From assembly GCA_013396915.1 (NCBI GenBank), contig VWZL01002834.1, positions 1,138,508-1,202,507 of the forward strand: 64,000 nucleotides of DNA, given 5' to 3'. This DNA comes from Stercorarius parasiticus (Eukaryota; Chordata; Aves; Charadriiformes; Stercorariidae). The position numbers and the translations under genes are program-made. The notes below the pieces were generated by a model. That model was not told where the DNA came from. It saw only the letters and a list, made by a program, of their open reading frames with translations, and searched no databases. Position 1 is the first letter of the stretch. The number at the start of each line of letters is the position of its first letter. Below, piece after piece: positions 14,868 to 27,431 of this stretch.

Positions 14868-14965
14868 AATTTTTTTAATCACTATTGCAATAATGAACTT
14901 TACTAGTTATTTTTAATACACATTTTTAATACACGTAATTTTAATCACCATTGTAATAGTGATCT
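14868..14965. repeat. Imperfect local direct repeat
   Basis: A segment reading TAATTTTTTTAATCACTATT at 14,868 recurs in diverged form at 14,937 (TAATTTTAATCACCATTG), followed in both by a TAAT-rich tail. Between them TTTTTAATACAC occurs twice in tandem. This looks like local AT-rich duplication and decay. Confidence 0.6.
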
Positions 14966-17518
14966 CAGACTGAAACAACTACATTAGCGGTTCTATCATC
15001 ATACACTTTTATGAGACAGGCCTTAAGTGTCTGTGGCGGAAGCCCGAAGTTGTGAAATTTGGATTATCACTACAATAGCTACTGTCCTCTATACCTCAAA
15101 TATTTAACGACACTTGCTATGTATTATCCCTTTACGGATGCATGTGATGGGCTAAGGCGCATACATCATTAATGACTCCAAATGACTAACTAGCTCTATT
15201 ACTTCAACAACTGCTGTTTCATTTATCATACCTGCCACCACAACCATCTTTTATTTCATAGAAGTACCTTGATTAAGTTTTCTAGATTAGAACTTTAAAT
15301 GAAACTATAAGTTTTCGAAAATAAGATGTCCCCTCAGAAATAAGAAAAGATTAAAAAAGGACATACAAAACATAGATTTGAATGAGACTGTTCTCAGTAA
15401 ATGATCAGACACTAACAGCAAATAATAGTGTAGTTTTTTCTGAGCCATATTCCTCTCTCTCAGCTAAATTTAAAGAGGCAGCTATTAAGATCTGGGAGTA
15501 TGACATTAATTTAAAAACAACCTGATTCTAACAAGAATTATTAGGGATTGGTAGTAACAAAGAAGGTAGCTGTTCCTGTTTGCTATTATTAACTCTCAAT
15601 TTGCAAGTATCATTTTGCCAACAAGTAAAAGAATGCAGCTTTCCCCTTTGCACTTCATGCTTTTGAAAGCTGTAATTATTTACACCTTCTAAAGTTGTTT
15701 CTATAATCACTTCAATTTCTCCAACTCAGATTATCTTTAATTTCAGAAACTGGAATGCAATTTCATTATCATTAATAGCATTTTCAAATTAACATAATTC
15801 CTTTTTCGATCCTAAGTAATCAGACACAGCCATTTCCTCCTAACTAATCTGTAATGGCTTCTGAAGTGTTCTTCTGTTAGCCAGAAATCTGAATGAGTAT
15901 CTGCTTTTTTTAACAGTATTAGAGGGGACTTATAGATCTCTGTTCCCTATTACTGTAATATCTCAAAACCCCTATATTAAAATGGTAACAGTTCCGTGCT
16001 GGTTTACAAGTTAACGTCTTAAAATTGGGGTTTTGCCTTGCCAAATCCCCAAATAAGCTCTGTGAAACCAAACAACTATCAGATACTAAGCATTGCAAAT
16101 TTTCAGAATAACTTCACAACCTAAAACAGAACTTAAAAACAATAATGTCTTTCCTACTTTCCAAATATAATTTACTTTCTCCAAGCAGTCATTATCAAAC
16201 AAATCACGTTTTAATGGTTTATGACTTTTTGCTTTATCCCAATACACCCTAAGATTCACATACTACATGATGTGGATTGCCCAAGACCTTTCTGGGCAGT
16301 ATCTTATCCTCAGGACAACTTTGCCTTCCTTCCTATGGTTTGAACTAAGTGTTACTTACTCTTATCTAGGTTATGTTGGGAATATATTCTGGGAAGTGCA
16401 GCTTCTCAGAATACCACTGTGGTTTACAGTCACTAATTACCACTAGAAAAGTAGTAAATAATTTTCTTGAAGAGATGTCAATTCTCTGGACATCATATTG
16501 ATTTGTTTTCTTGATCTTATTTACATTTCTAACAATTGCTGGTTCCTCTGATAACGTCAGCTACTGCAATGGTACATTCTCCAGTTCCCTTTTGACATCT
16601 TCTTTAAAAATTATGACCTCTGACTCACGCTAATTCCAACTTTTGGTCTGATTCCATGGAGTTTTTAGAAAGCATATTGACAGATCCCATTTTCAGACCT
16701 CCCTGTCTCATAGTTCACAAATATGAACTTGACATGCATGAGTTCTGCCTTTGCCTTTAATTATTTTAAACATGCTCTGTGACTGACTCTGAATTTTATA
16801 AACTGGCTCCCAGACTCTGTGCTTTGCATTGAGTTTACATATACTCTGATCATAGCAGGTCCCAATTTCACTTTTTTTCACCTTATCACATTTGTTCACA
16901 TTTGTTAACAGTTGTGCAACAGGGCCCTGACAAAGAACTTCATTTCATGTCATAATTTTACGTATTTCCTAAGAAGTGATGATAACATTTCAGAACACAA
17001 TACAAGTCTATTTTCCTTAAAAGACAATGCTTGTTATTCAAAAATTCTGCTAAGACCACCACATGGTTGAGAACTCCAGAATGACAGTGCAAAAGGCAAA
17101 ATAATACATTTCTAACTCAAACATAGGAAATAAGGTAAAAAATGAAAGTAAACATGCTATGATCCATCAGAATTTGCTGTAGCGATTACTAGGAAATTAA
17201 ACAAATACTAAGTAATTAAAAGCTGCGGTTTTCTCCTTCCCAAAGCACGCTATCTCACATATTAAAAATAAATGGCAATATTGTAAATTTAAAAGTCTAA
17301 TTTATTCAAACTGACAGAGACAAGAAAATTATACAAGGAAATTTCTGTAAAACTCACTTGGAAGCTTTTACTGTCTTAAAAACAGTACCTGGGCCAAAGG
17401 AGAAAGAAAACCAGTGAGTCTTAGAAGATGAATGTGCAAAGGAAGAGAATCTTAATTAGGTATCTAAACTCTTCTCGCTGCATTTTTGATTTTATAGAGC
17501 ACTGTGGGAGACAGAAAT

Positions 17519-17572
17519 CAAAAAGAGAGAGAGAGGAAAAGAGTGCTTGTGACAGAGCGTGAGTGAGCGAGC
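17519..17572. repeat. Purine-rich simple repeat
   Basis: An AAAAAGAGAGAGAGAGG core followed by degenerate GTGAGTGAGCGAGC-type units. It is ordinary low-complexity sequence. Confidence 0.7.
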
Positions 17573-18673
17573 ACTGGCACAGAAAAATAGCGGGGGGACA
17601 TTAAAACAAGTTTCATCCTATAGATGGGGTACTAAGGTAGGTTGAGCAGTGGAGTGAGTGATCACAGTGACAAAAGGATTTTCTTGCTTAGCCCTACTCT
17701 CCATTCTAGTATCTATCAGTTAAAGCAGCTGGAACAAAAAGAGGCCACAATATATGAACTTGGTCAAAAAATCAGTAACAGCTGGATCCTATATCCCTAC
17801 AAGGTATTTTATTACAGGACTGTGTAAAAACATAAGAGATTAGGCAAGAACCAGTTAGCCTTCAAGAAGAAAAGTTGTTCACTTGTAAGATCTGCAGACT
17901 GTCATAAGGTTTTGGCAACCATCTCTGCTTACTCTTCCTTGTTCTCTTAAGAATGAAATATTGCTACCACAGTACTTCGTTCCCTCTTTCAAGTTACACG
18001 GCAGAAGGGGAAAAAAAAAAAAAGAAAAATTATACAGTGATTACAGGAGATTCAAATGAGAATAAAGTTTCTGGAAGTTTGGGTTGGTGTGGCTTCCCCC
18101 AGTTAGTAAATAAATCCATTTAAACCTTATTAAATATAAAATTCCATGAAACAGAATAAGAAGATTAGCTACCAGCCACCTTGGTAACAGAAGAAAGGTT
18201 GTAATTCACTATATGAGTTCAGAAATGGCATAAACAGCTGGAGCACAGCTTAAATGGTTTATGAACAACAGCAGAGTTCAGAGTGAGTTATAGTTAGCTA
18301 TTACTGGAGTTCTAAAAAGAACTCAGGATGTATCAGAACTAACAGTTGCCTAACCCTCCTCTTAAGACTTCTCTCTGTAGGACAATGCTAGAAGCTAGGG
18401 ATGTGGAGGTAAATAACCCTTCAGAAGAGTTAACTGTTGGCCTGGTCCTGTTCCTGTGAACTTAAATAGCATTAGCATTGAGCTGAGGGCAAGTGCTTTC
18501 AAAAAAACAGCTTTAAGGCGTACTTTCAGAACATTTTCAAATGGGCTGCTTCTGCTTTGATATACATCTTGGAGACAAAACGCTCTGCTTTATATTCCAC
18601 GATGGTCCTCCACTGGTACAGAGCAGAATCTAGAAAATTGTTTCCAACACAGTAGCAGTCTACTTATACTTTG

Positions 18674-18739
18674 GTAATTCCTCTTCAGAGATTTTATTTC
18701 ACATTGATAATTCCTCTTCAGAGATTTTATTTTACAAAG
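18674..18739. repeat. 33-bp tandem duplication
   Basis: Two adjacent units share a 25-base identical core, from TAATTCCTCTTC to the T-rich GATTTTATTT end, offset by exactly 33 bases (first core at 18,675, second at 18,708). The unit tails have diverged. It lies about 220 bp left of a CR1 insertion. Confidence 0.85.
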
Positions 18740-18956
18740 CACATTATATAAACAGTACACATTTCTCAGTCTGAGTGAGAGCTGAGGTAAATCCCCAGGC
18801 AGAATGCCATTACAAGTTACTATGCTGCAGGTGCTTTACTTCTCGAGAGCTGTGCTTGACTGAAACAAAGTACAAAGCAATCATGGATCCATATATTACA
18901 GTACAGTCTGACTGCCCCTTTGGGTCACAGGGGAACTTAAAGCAACCTTAGGCTAC

Positions 18957-19733
18957 TTTGAGGTTCAACAAAGCCAAGTGCCAGGTCCTGCACTTGGGTC
19001 ACAACAACCCCATGCAGCACTACAGGCTTGGGGCAGAGTGGCTGGAGAGCTGCCTGGCAGAAAAGGACCTTGGGGTGTTGGTTGTCAGACAGTTGAATAC
19101 AAGCCAGCAGTGTGCCCAGGTGGCCAAGAAGGCCAACAGCATCCTGGCCTGTATCAGGAACAGTGTGGTGAGTAGGACTGGGGCAGTGATCGTCCCCCTG
19201 TACTTGGCACTGGTGAGGCCCCACCTTGAGTGCTGTGTCCAGTTTTGGGCCCCTCACCACAAAAAAGACATTGAGGTGCTGGAGCAGGTCCAGAGAAGGG
19301 CAACAAAGCTGGTGAGGGGTCTGGAGAATACGTCTTACGAGGAGCAGCTGAGGGAGCTGGGGTTGTTCAGCCTGGAGAAAAGAAGGCTGAGGGGAGACCT
19401 CATCACTCTCTACAACTACCTGAAAGGAGAGTGTAGAGAGGTGGGGGTTGGTCTCTTTTCCCAAGTAACAGGTGATAGGACAAGAGGAAACAGCCTCAAG
19501 TTGCACCAGGGGAGGTTTAGATTGGATATAAGGAAAAATTCTTACACTGAAAGGGTTATTAAGCATTGTAACAGGCTGCCCAGGGAAGTGGTTGAGTCAC
19601 CATCCCTGGAGGTATTTAAAAGATGGGTAGACATAGCGCTTAGAGATATGGTTTGGTGATGGTTTTTGTCAGTTAGGTTGATGGTTGGACTAGATGATCA
19701 TAAAGGTCCCTTCCAACCTAGGTGATTCTGTGA
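18957..19733 (+). mobile_element. CR1 LINE fragment, 5'-truncated
   Basis: This is the 3' part of a CR1 non-LTR retrotransposon. It encodes the C-terminal part of ORF2, the reverse-transcriptase protein, in a frame still open from 18,958 to the TGA at 19,657-19,659 (about 233 codons). Recognisable CR1 pieces include the block around [38 protein letters not shown] and PSLEVFKRW. The 3' untranslated part reads GACTAGATGATCATAAAGGT and ends near TGATTCTGTGA, an octamer variant. It begins abruptly near 18,957, as is typical of 5' truncation by incomplete reverse transcription. GC content is clearly higher than the flanks. It differs noticeably from the other two long copies, indicating another or older subfamily. 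Confidence 0.95.
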
Positions 19734-20408
19734 CTTACATTTTGATTCCAGGTGCTCCAGGCAGTAATCAGAAAGCAAGAAATTCGGAGGGAATGTAGCA
19801 TGCTCAAAGTAGTCCTTCCTTCAGCGTTCCACTGCTGTGCAGACTTTCACGCTTTACACACAGTCAAGGCTATTTATGCAATAAAAAACTTCCCAGTTGA
19901 TGTCTCACCCATGCCAGTCTTGTACCTATGATGATATCATTTCCTTGTGCCTAGGATTTACCTTGTAGCTAGCCAGTTCACTACTCAGCTTCCTTTTTTT
20001 TAAAATGGTTTCAAATGAGAGCAAAATATCTATTTTCTATGTTTACACATTTATTGTGTTGTAATTAGCTCTACTTTATTTTGTATTTTACTGAAATGAA
20101 TAAAATTATGGAAAATGAATACAACTCAGACAGACAGATCCAACCATGCTTTTGTCCATTTGAGGTCCAGAGTGATCAAGGACACAGAGCTAGAGCCTCA
20201 GGGTGCAAGGGCAAAGGACTGGTATCTAAGTGTAAGCTCCTCCACTCTCAGGAGTGAAAAGTAAAATTATCTAAAGACTTTGATATTTGGCTAAAAGAGA
20301 TTTTTTTGTGCATAATGATTGGATGAGGTCCTTAGGGCTTAACCTAAAGTTCTCTGGAGATAGGAAATTTCATAACCCCATTACTACAGTTCCCATCAAG
20401 ATTCTTAC

Positions 20409-20458
20409 CTGACCTTGTCCATTATTGCTCTGATGTCTCCCCTGCCCCAATCTGACTG
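20409..20458 (-). CDS. Candidate coding exon 4 (50 nt)
   Basis: Sixteen open codons plus two bases, residues 77-92 and the first two bases of Arg93. They read Q-S-D-W-G-R-G-D-I-R-A-I-M-D-K-V. The donor GGTCAG/GTAAGAAT is strong. The acceptor is weak: the end of AATAGCATAGCAG gives two in-frame choices (TAG or CAG) three bases apart, so Gln77 may be optional. The pyrimidine tract is poor. The phase 2 end fits exon 5, which begins with the single base completing an Arg codon. Confidence 0.33.
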
Positions 20459-22165
20459 CTATGCTATTTTGAAGAACATATTGCTTTCCTGGATAGCTGA
20501 TTCTTGCTCAATTTTATCATTTAGCTATTGTCGACCTACTGTTCGTTAGCTATCTTACAGTTTTTATTTGCCTGCTACATACTTCTATGAATACACATTA
20601 TGTAGCAACTGCACTGCAGCATGCTGGCATACGTTTTCCTCTCTATTTGCTGTCATTTCCTTTGACATGAATAGCACTGGGTACCACAGGCCACTATATC
20701 AAATCATAAACCATTTTTCAGGGTTAAGAAAAAACGCTTTGGTAAGGTACCACACAACAAAAATAGTATGACCATATTTACTTCTGGATTTACTTGCTTA
20801 TTCTAAAATTAAGTGTCTATGATACTGAACTGCAAAATGCAGTATATGCTTCTACACTCTAGTAATAAAATATAAAGCATGCCTATAAAGAAAGTTCCAT
20901 TAAATAATAAGCATGCATTGGAATCAAATGAAAAATAGAGAGCTCAATTTACATTTACCAACTCTTAACATTTGAAAATTTCAGCAGAGCAAGTAAAAGC
21001 AATTTCTCTCTTTTGTTAGAAAGATTTGTAGATGCACCATTTTCTGAAAGTCCACATTTTTACAATTAAATTCCCAGCATAAACTGGATAACTGGTATAA
21101 TGTTCATACAGCACAAATGTATCCTATCCTCTGCTGTGGTACTCCAAATCATTGTATTTTCTTGATCTGCGCAACCCAGTAGGAAAGGTTGTTGTCAAAT
21201 GCACACGATCATATCACAGCTAGATCCTGATGATTGATATGCATCACATATAATGCCTCCTTAATTTTTACTAGCCCCATAAAGTGTTGCAGACTCCTGT
21301 GTTCATTTTAGGAACACTATCCAAAATTATTTTGTCGTGGTTTAGGATTTATACCTCATCCTCCTATGTGGGAGGAGAAAGTCATGTTTATGATTTCATT
21401 CATTAGCAAAGGTGGAAATTGCAGCCAGTCTTCACCACTAATAAAATAGTTGTTTCCGTGACTTCAGGTCAGTACCTGTATCATCAGTATTTGCTTTTGA
21501 ATTCAAGTTGTCTCAAAAAACCCTATTTTCTACAATTCTGTTAATTCCAGGCTTATCTGGAGACGTTAAACACTACCAAAGGAGTGGTCACCAGCATCTA
21601 AGTAGACCGCATACTACTTGCTTTGAAATAACTTTTGACAGTGCTACACCAGCCTCTCTACGTTGGCAATCAACAGAATAAATAAATAGCCCTTGCAGCT
21701 ATACCCAAGCTGACAGAAGACTACATACGTAGCATATTTTTGAGGTAACTAGAGCATGTACATATATACTTGTATGTACACACATAAACACATTTTTTCC
21801 CGTGTTTGAGCTCCCTTTTTGCCATGATGATCTTTCATTCTAATTGTTTTCACAGACTTTAGCTACTTTTTAGTAATCATCAGTGAGGAATTTTTACAGA
21901 TCTATTACACGTTGGGATACATCTGAAACATCTGAAAGGCTCTACCCCTTTCCCTCTATTCAGACCTGAGCGAGCTCTCTACAGCTGAGCAATAGCCTCT
22001 TCTCTGGTTGCCAACAGAATGACCACAGTGACCAAGAGTTCCCAGACTTCTCTTGAGAATGACAGAACTACCTGTTTTGTCTTCTGCAAACACCAAGGAT
22101 GTGAGCCAGCAATGGCAATCCTCAAATCAGAAAACTACTCCGGTATAAGCAACAACAAAACTTAC
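20459..22165. other. Non-coding, model intron 3
   Basis: AT-rich sequence between exons 4 and 3 of the minus-strand model. I see no interspersed repeat, RNA gene or further exon with an open frame. Confidence 0.4.
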
Positions 22166-22243
22166 CTTAATTCCCCTCCATTCTGTTAAAAGGATATCAG
22201 AGTCTGTTTTGAAAAGTTTCAACTCCTCCACTTTACTAGGATA
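22166..22243 (-). CDS. Candidate coding exon 3 (78 nt)
   Basis: Twenty-six open codons, residues 51-76, starting Y-P-S-K-V-E-E-L-K and ending E-W-R-G-I-K, with a protein-like mix of charged and hydrophobic residues. The acceptor is CTGTGTCTATCAG after a pyrimidine-rich run, and the donor is ATTAAG/GTAAGTTTT, close to consensus. Both ends are phase 0, joining exons 2 and 4. An upstream alternative acceptor (TTTTTACAAACAG, 33 nt upstream) has an excellent pyrimidine tract but would add in-frame stops. Confidence 0.42.
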
Positions 22244-25200
22244 CTGATAGACACAGAAGATGGATCACTAGAGCTGTTTGTAAAAAGACATGAACAGGAA
22301 GAAAGGGAAACACTGAATAATTTTCTCCCTCTCCAAGTGCACAAAATGCACAGCCTGTCCTAAAGAGTGCTTGTAAACGCTCTGCTGACCTTTCTGAACT
22401 TACAGGGCAATTTCATATAATTCATTAATTTGAGTAATATTACATGACTTTACCCATAAACCACAGAAGTAATCTCTGTTAAAAAATACAAAAATCTCAG
22501 TATTCAATTGCATTACTAGAGGGGTCTCAAATTTATTATTAGTAAGCCGGTTACTGCAACAAGGCAGTACTCCACCCCACAAGAATTACAGAAATTTTCA
22601 CACACTAAGCACTCTTGCTATTTCTGTGAAACTAATTTTGAGCCATCTCAGTAAACTATACCCCTTTGATCACAAAGGATATGCACCATTATTATTCCAG
22701 CAGCATAAAGTACAACAAATTAGGAACTTGTTGAATTGAACTGTGGCTATGACACATGGTTTTGCTATTAAGACTAGGCATGCCCCTTCAAATCTGCTAG
22801 AAAGAGGATACAGGTAACAGAGTTGGTTATGCCGCTTCAGTATCTCACAGGCACCGTAAAAATTTTCATCTGATCACTTAATTTCCACTTTTTTGTCTTG
22901 AACAGAAGAAAAAACATCCTAGTCATAACATTCAGAAGCTCAAACAGCAGATTAGTATAAACTCGATTTCATTTCAACATTCAAATAACCTTATCTGTGC
23001 TTAACATAAATAAGGCTCTCTGCTTGCTAGTGACTGGCCAACAATACAGCTTCTGGTTTTAATACAGAAAAAACTACAAACCAAAACCAAGAAGAAGAAT
23101 GCAAGAATAAACATTAGAGTAAGTATTAAGTTTCTTTACAATTCCTTGGAACAGACCTGAAAGGCAAAAAAGAAGACGAGCCTGTTGGCAAATAATTTTG
23201 GGCTACACTGAGAGAATAAAGATATTTGCAATTTTTTATTTAGATCTTCATATTCAGAAACTGGTATTGGCTCTGATTAACTTGCCCTGACCTTCTGGGT
23301 CATGGGCCATCACCTGACATGGGAGAAAAGTCTGAAGGTTATCTTTCTATTCACTACTAAAATATTATTTTTTGCATGTAACTAGCATGCGTTAGGAATA
23401 ACACTACAAAGCACAGAAGCCAGGTCCCCCCCATGGTACTAAGGGATGCTGTATGAACACAAGAAAAAAAAAATCTTCCTTACTTCAAGGCACTTAAAAT
23501 CCTAAAGACTTTATGCACTGATCAAGTTTTAATCCTTAATACTGACGGGCCCTTCTGCTGGAGAAACCACATACATAAGAGCTTTTCTGTGGTATAGCTA
23601 GCAGAAGGTTGTAAATTCCCAGTTACCATAAGCTATGCCAGCAAAGGCACTTGTCAGCACAGCTGCATCTAAACTAGGAGTCTGCTGATGGCATGCAGTT
23701 TGTTCACAATTCCTCAGTGGTGTTACTATGGGAACTTTTGTAGTTGGAGTTCCTTATATCTGATCCAAGTTTCAGAAAGACAAAAGTAGAAACAAAGGAA
23801 AGAAACGGAGGAGAATGATAGAAAACCATATCAGCATCTTGTGCCCCATCAACTGTCCTATTGGAGAATCCCAATGGAGATGAGGCACTTCCTATAGACA
23901 GTAACCAGACAAGATAAGCATTGCATCACTGATTTACAATATGCTTCCTGTTCTTCACTATTAACTATTGAACATTTTTTACATTTAAAAAAACAAAACA
24001 AAAAACAGGGGCTTTACCCAACTACAGTGATAAAAGACAAGCTTCTGCTTGTCATAACATTTGCAAATACTTCTGAAATGCAACTTTTTTATATATATAT
24101 ATATATATATCTTGGTACAGCTCTAAATTCACTGAGTTAATAACTAAACAACAAAAAAGTATACACTTAGCACAACAGCCCACTGCTCTACTCCCAATGA
24201 ACAAGAACTGCTGGCTTGCTACCAGAGAGAACAAATAGCACAGAAATAGCAACAGTGACACCGATCTGCTTACCTCACAAATACAGCCAGAAAAATTGAA
24301 TGGAGAAATTTGTGTAATGCTTAATATGTATACTGACTGCTCCTGCTTTTGTGTACACCACAAAGTCTGTGTAGGTTGTAGCACAGGCTCCAAGTTTTCA
24401 CACAAATTTTGTAGGAGAATGGTAGCTAGGAAAAATTACTCAGTTATGGAATCTTCCTTGTCTGAAGCTTAGCAATATTACTGGAATCACAATTTGTCTC
24501 AGGGAAATCAAATGGTACTGGGAGGAACCTCCTGAGCCACAGAACATGCTTAACGTATGAGAGATGTTAGTCAATATTAATTTCTGTTTTATTTTCCCAT
24601 TATTAATGCTGCAAAGAACCATGCTCAGTCTCTCTTCCTGTCCACTTTATTTCTGTTTCAATATACATATCAATATTAATTTCCCCTGCAGAGTTACTGT
24701 CATATCTAATGAGCAAACACATGCTATATGACATGTCTTTTTATGCCCTTGATTTTTAAATTACCTCTAATTAATTCAGATCACTAATAATATATTTTTA
24801 AAGTGGTCACAATTAAAGTCATGTGCTGTAAGACTGCACAAAGTTAATATAATGCACAAACCCACATACCATGTATCTGTTCCTGTTCCATCACGAGAGC
24901 TGTCCAATTTCTCCTTTCAAATTTTCATTTAGAAAACCCCTCAAAACTAAATAATGAAGCTTCACAAGATATGATTACAGTACTAGAAAGAATGAAAATA
25001 CAGCCTAGCCATTTAACTCTAAGCAGAGCATTTAATTTATGGTGATAAGTTGGTTCTGCAGACATGCATCCTGAAAATGTCGTCTTCTCTAAGACATTTT
25101 TTAAACCAGTCAAGCACATTGACAGTACATGGTAGTAACAATTCCATACAAGAGCCCTCTAAATTATAATACACTGTATTTCTAAACTCAGAAGATGAAT

Positions 25201-27305
25201 CACACCCTCAAATTAATTTCAGATATTTCTTTCCTTCTCATAATTTCAATTTCATCTTGACTGAATTGCTCCCCACTTCTGTAAGCCATCACAACAGTCA
25301 ACATTTTTTAAGGAAGCTATTAAATCACCAAAGAGCACAGTGCCTTTCAAAACGAATACACAGACCAATCCTGGATTCACTGGCTATATTTGCAAATAAT
25401 GTGGCCTAGCAGGAGACGACTTACAAAATGAAGCAGCGGTGCACAGAACTTCATATCCACATTATATCCATTTGACAACATTTTTATTTCAGATTAGCCC
25501 CTCTCTCATTCCATGGTCTGAATGTTCACTTGAGGCTGAAGTGTGTTAGATGCTCTTCTAGAATGCATCCTTAAGTTCAGTCTAATTCAAAAGGAACTCA
25601 GTTAGTGTCTCTACGATCACTTCATGATATGAAACAAAGCACAGTAAGTGGTGATGATCAAATTTGCTTCAAAAGCACACTCCTGATTCAAAGTAAAGCA
25701 CAAAAGGAGATGCATCCATTGAAGTTAATGGGAGCTTTGGCATTCCTTTCAGTGACATAGAACTTACTTGATCCTCCCTCCTCTTTTTTTTTTTTTCCCC
25801 CTCTATCTTTCAGTTTACGTTTAGTAAGACATAAAGAATAAAAAAGAATTGATAAATCCAGTGGAAGAATAGTGTGTTAAATAAAGGGAAACTTTGATGG
25901 TGTGGTTGTTTAGATCATTTTAATTTACTCTGGCTTTTCTCATTCTTACAATCATCACTTAGAACCAAAGAAATGGGATAAAGATGGTGGTATTCCCATG
26001 CCTGTGCTAAGAAGTTCGCTTTAGTTCATATTGCTGTGCCCAAGCTGATTACTCCTGAACGCAATGGGGTTCTCCAGAGGCTGAACAGTCTGCTAGTTGT
26101 ACTTCAGAGCTTTAAAGAACATGTCTATGATGGCAAAGGTAATATATATAAACCTGTCAGCTCTTTAGGAGCCTTCGTCCCAAGGACTTTCCTCAAAAAT
26201 GCCTCCCATCACTCTTGCTGATACGGAGGGGAAAGAAATGTGAGTGCAGGTAAGGTACCAGCATACTACAGTGCCCCGAATGAACATGAAAATCTAATTA
26301 TTGTAGAAAGGGCTCTTTAAAAACCTCATATCCAGAAATAAAAAAACATTTTTTTTTTGTAGCATGCCTCTCCATAATCTCCTGTAGAAGAAGAATCTCC
26401 TTTATAAATGATGTATTTTTCATTTTCTTTCAAACTGTTAAAGCTATTCATCCTGTTATTCATCATTTACATAGAAATGATTAGATGATTATGTATACCT
26501 ATTGTGTACCACAGAGGTAACACATGAAAATCCAAGCATATATCATAAAGATGGTGTGTATGACATTAAACTAAGACACTTAATAAGTACTTAATATAGC
26601 CATAAAGCAAGTGGCAAAATGCTGAGCAGACTATAAACATAAACACAATCTTTTAGCATAGTAGTTCCTTATACATCTTTTCAATACGTTAGGTACCACC
26701 CCCCTCATAATCTTTACTGAATTCATAGGAACTGTTACTGCTTCTTCCGAAGTGGAGGATGAATCCAGGACACCTGTCCTTTCAGAAAGCATATGCAGTA
26801 CAAATTGCATTCCCAGACACCAGCAGGTTTGGGAGGAAAAATTAAGGGGAACTGCCTTATTTTTTGCCCCAATCTTTAATAAAAGTGTCATGACTTTATA
26901 ATGTTATAGTCTGCATAGCTTTGCTGTCAATCTTGCTCCCTATGATATTGTACCTGCAGCCTTGGAAATCAGGGAGATCTTGTTTTGAATAAATAACAGG
27001 TTTGTTTTTCAAGAAAAACCTTTAACACTGTAACGACCGTGCCCAACAAAACCTTCCAAAAGATTAAATGTTACAGGGAAACAGAGACAGTAGGAAGTAT
27101 CCATCAAATGCTTCCTGTTTGCTGGGCTAAGTAAATCAAGTCTGCAAAATCACCAGTTTAGTAGCTTCTCCTCAGCTCTCCCCCAAGATGCCAAGATCTG
27201 AGTCAGACTAACTGCCTATTTAGTTCAGTAACCTCCCCATACAACTGTCCAAATAGAAGTTTGTCAAAGCTTTGTTGGCTGACCCACCTTCTCAAAATCA
27301 CTTAC
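22244..27305. other. Non-coding, model intron 2
   Basis: AT-rich sequence between exons 3 and 2 of the model. It contains a (TA)n microsatellite at 24,090-24,110 and a T-run near 25,786-25,797. A pair of plus-strand exon-like segments at 26,078-26,249 is noted as a weak lead. No CR1 copy was seen. Confidence 0.4.
24090..24110. repeat. (TA)10 microsatellite
   Basis: A perfect dinucleotide run of ten TA/AT units preceded by a T-run. It is likely to be length-polymorphic. Confidence 0.95.
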
Positions 27306-27431
27306 CTGTATAAAGTTCTCGGTGCACTCTGTATTTACACCACTGAGAAAGGATAAAGCATCAAGCACAAAAGAATCCGTGGTATAAGAACTGCTAGACC
27401 AGGTGTAGATGTCACTCGACCACTTGTCTTC
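27306..27431 (-). CDS. Candidate coding exon 2 (126 nt)
   Basis: Forty-two open codons, residues 9-50 of the model, beginning E-D-K-W and ending N-F-I-Q. They are rich in Ser, Thr, Tyr, Asp and Trp. The donor ATACAG/GTAAGTGAT is near consensus. The acceptor used in the model is CTCTGGATAG, preceded by a pyrimidine-rich stretch. A stronger-looking acceptor, CTACTTTCAG, lies 19 nt upstream; using it shifts the frame and brings an early stop after exon 1. Both ends are phase 0. The coding-like composition and donor make this one of the better exons, but the acceptor choice is uncertain. Confidence 0.42.

Larger units (their letters stand above)
10199..20408. other. Non-coding, model intron 4
   Basis: This stretch lies between the last two exons of the minus-strand model. 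It is AT-rich and contains the 18.96-19.73 kb CR1 insertion, a 33-bp tandem duplication at 18,674-18,739, several short direct repeats, a purine-rich block at 17,519-17,572 and A-runs. Two exon-like segments are noted as leads: a 21-nt minus-strand microexon at 14,166-14,186 and a plus-strand segment at 17,710-17,803. I see no other gene. Confidence 0.45.

Noticed and set aside
21335..21400. TGTCGTGGTTTAGG resembling the start of some avian LTRs
   Set aside because: No paired LTR, primer-binding site, polypurine tract or terminal duplication is visible, and the similarity stops after a few bases.
24052..24405. 117-codon open frame on the minus strand
   Set aside because: It runs through the (TA)10 microsatellite, giving a Tyr-Ile repeat, and has no protein-like motif elsewhere.
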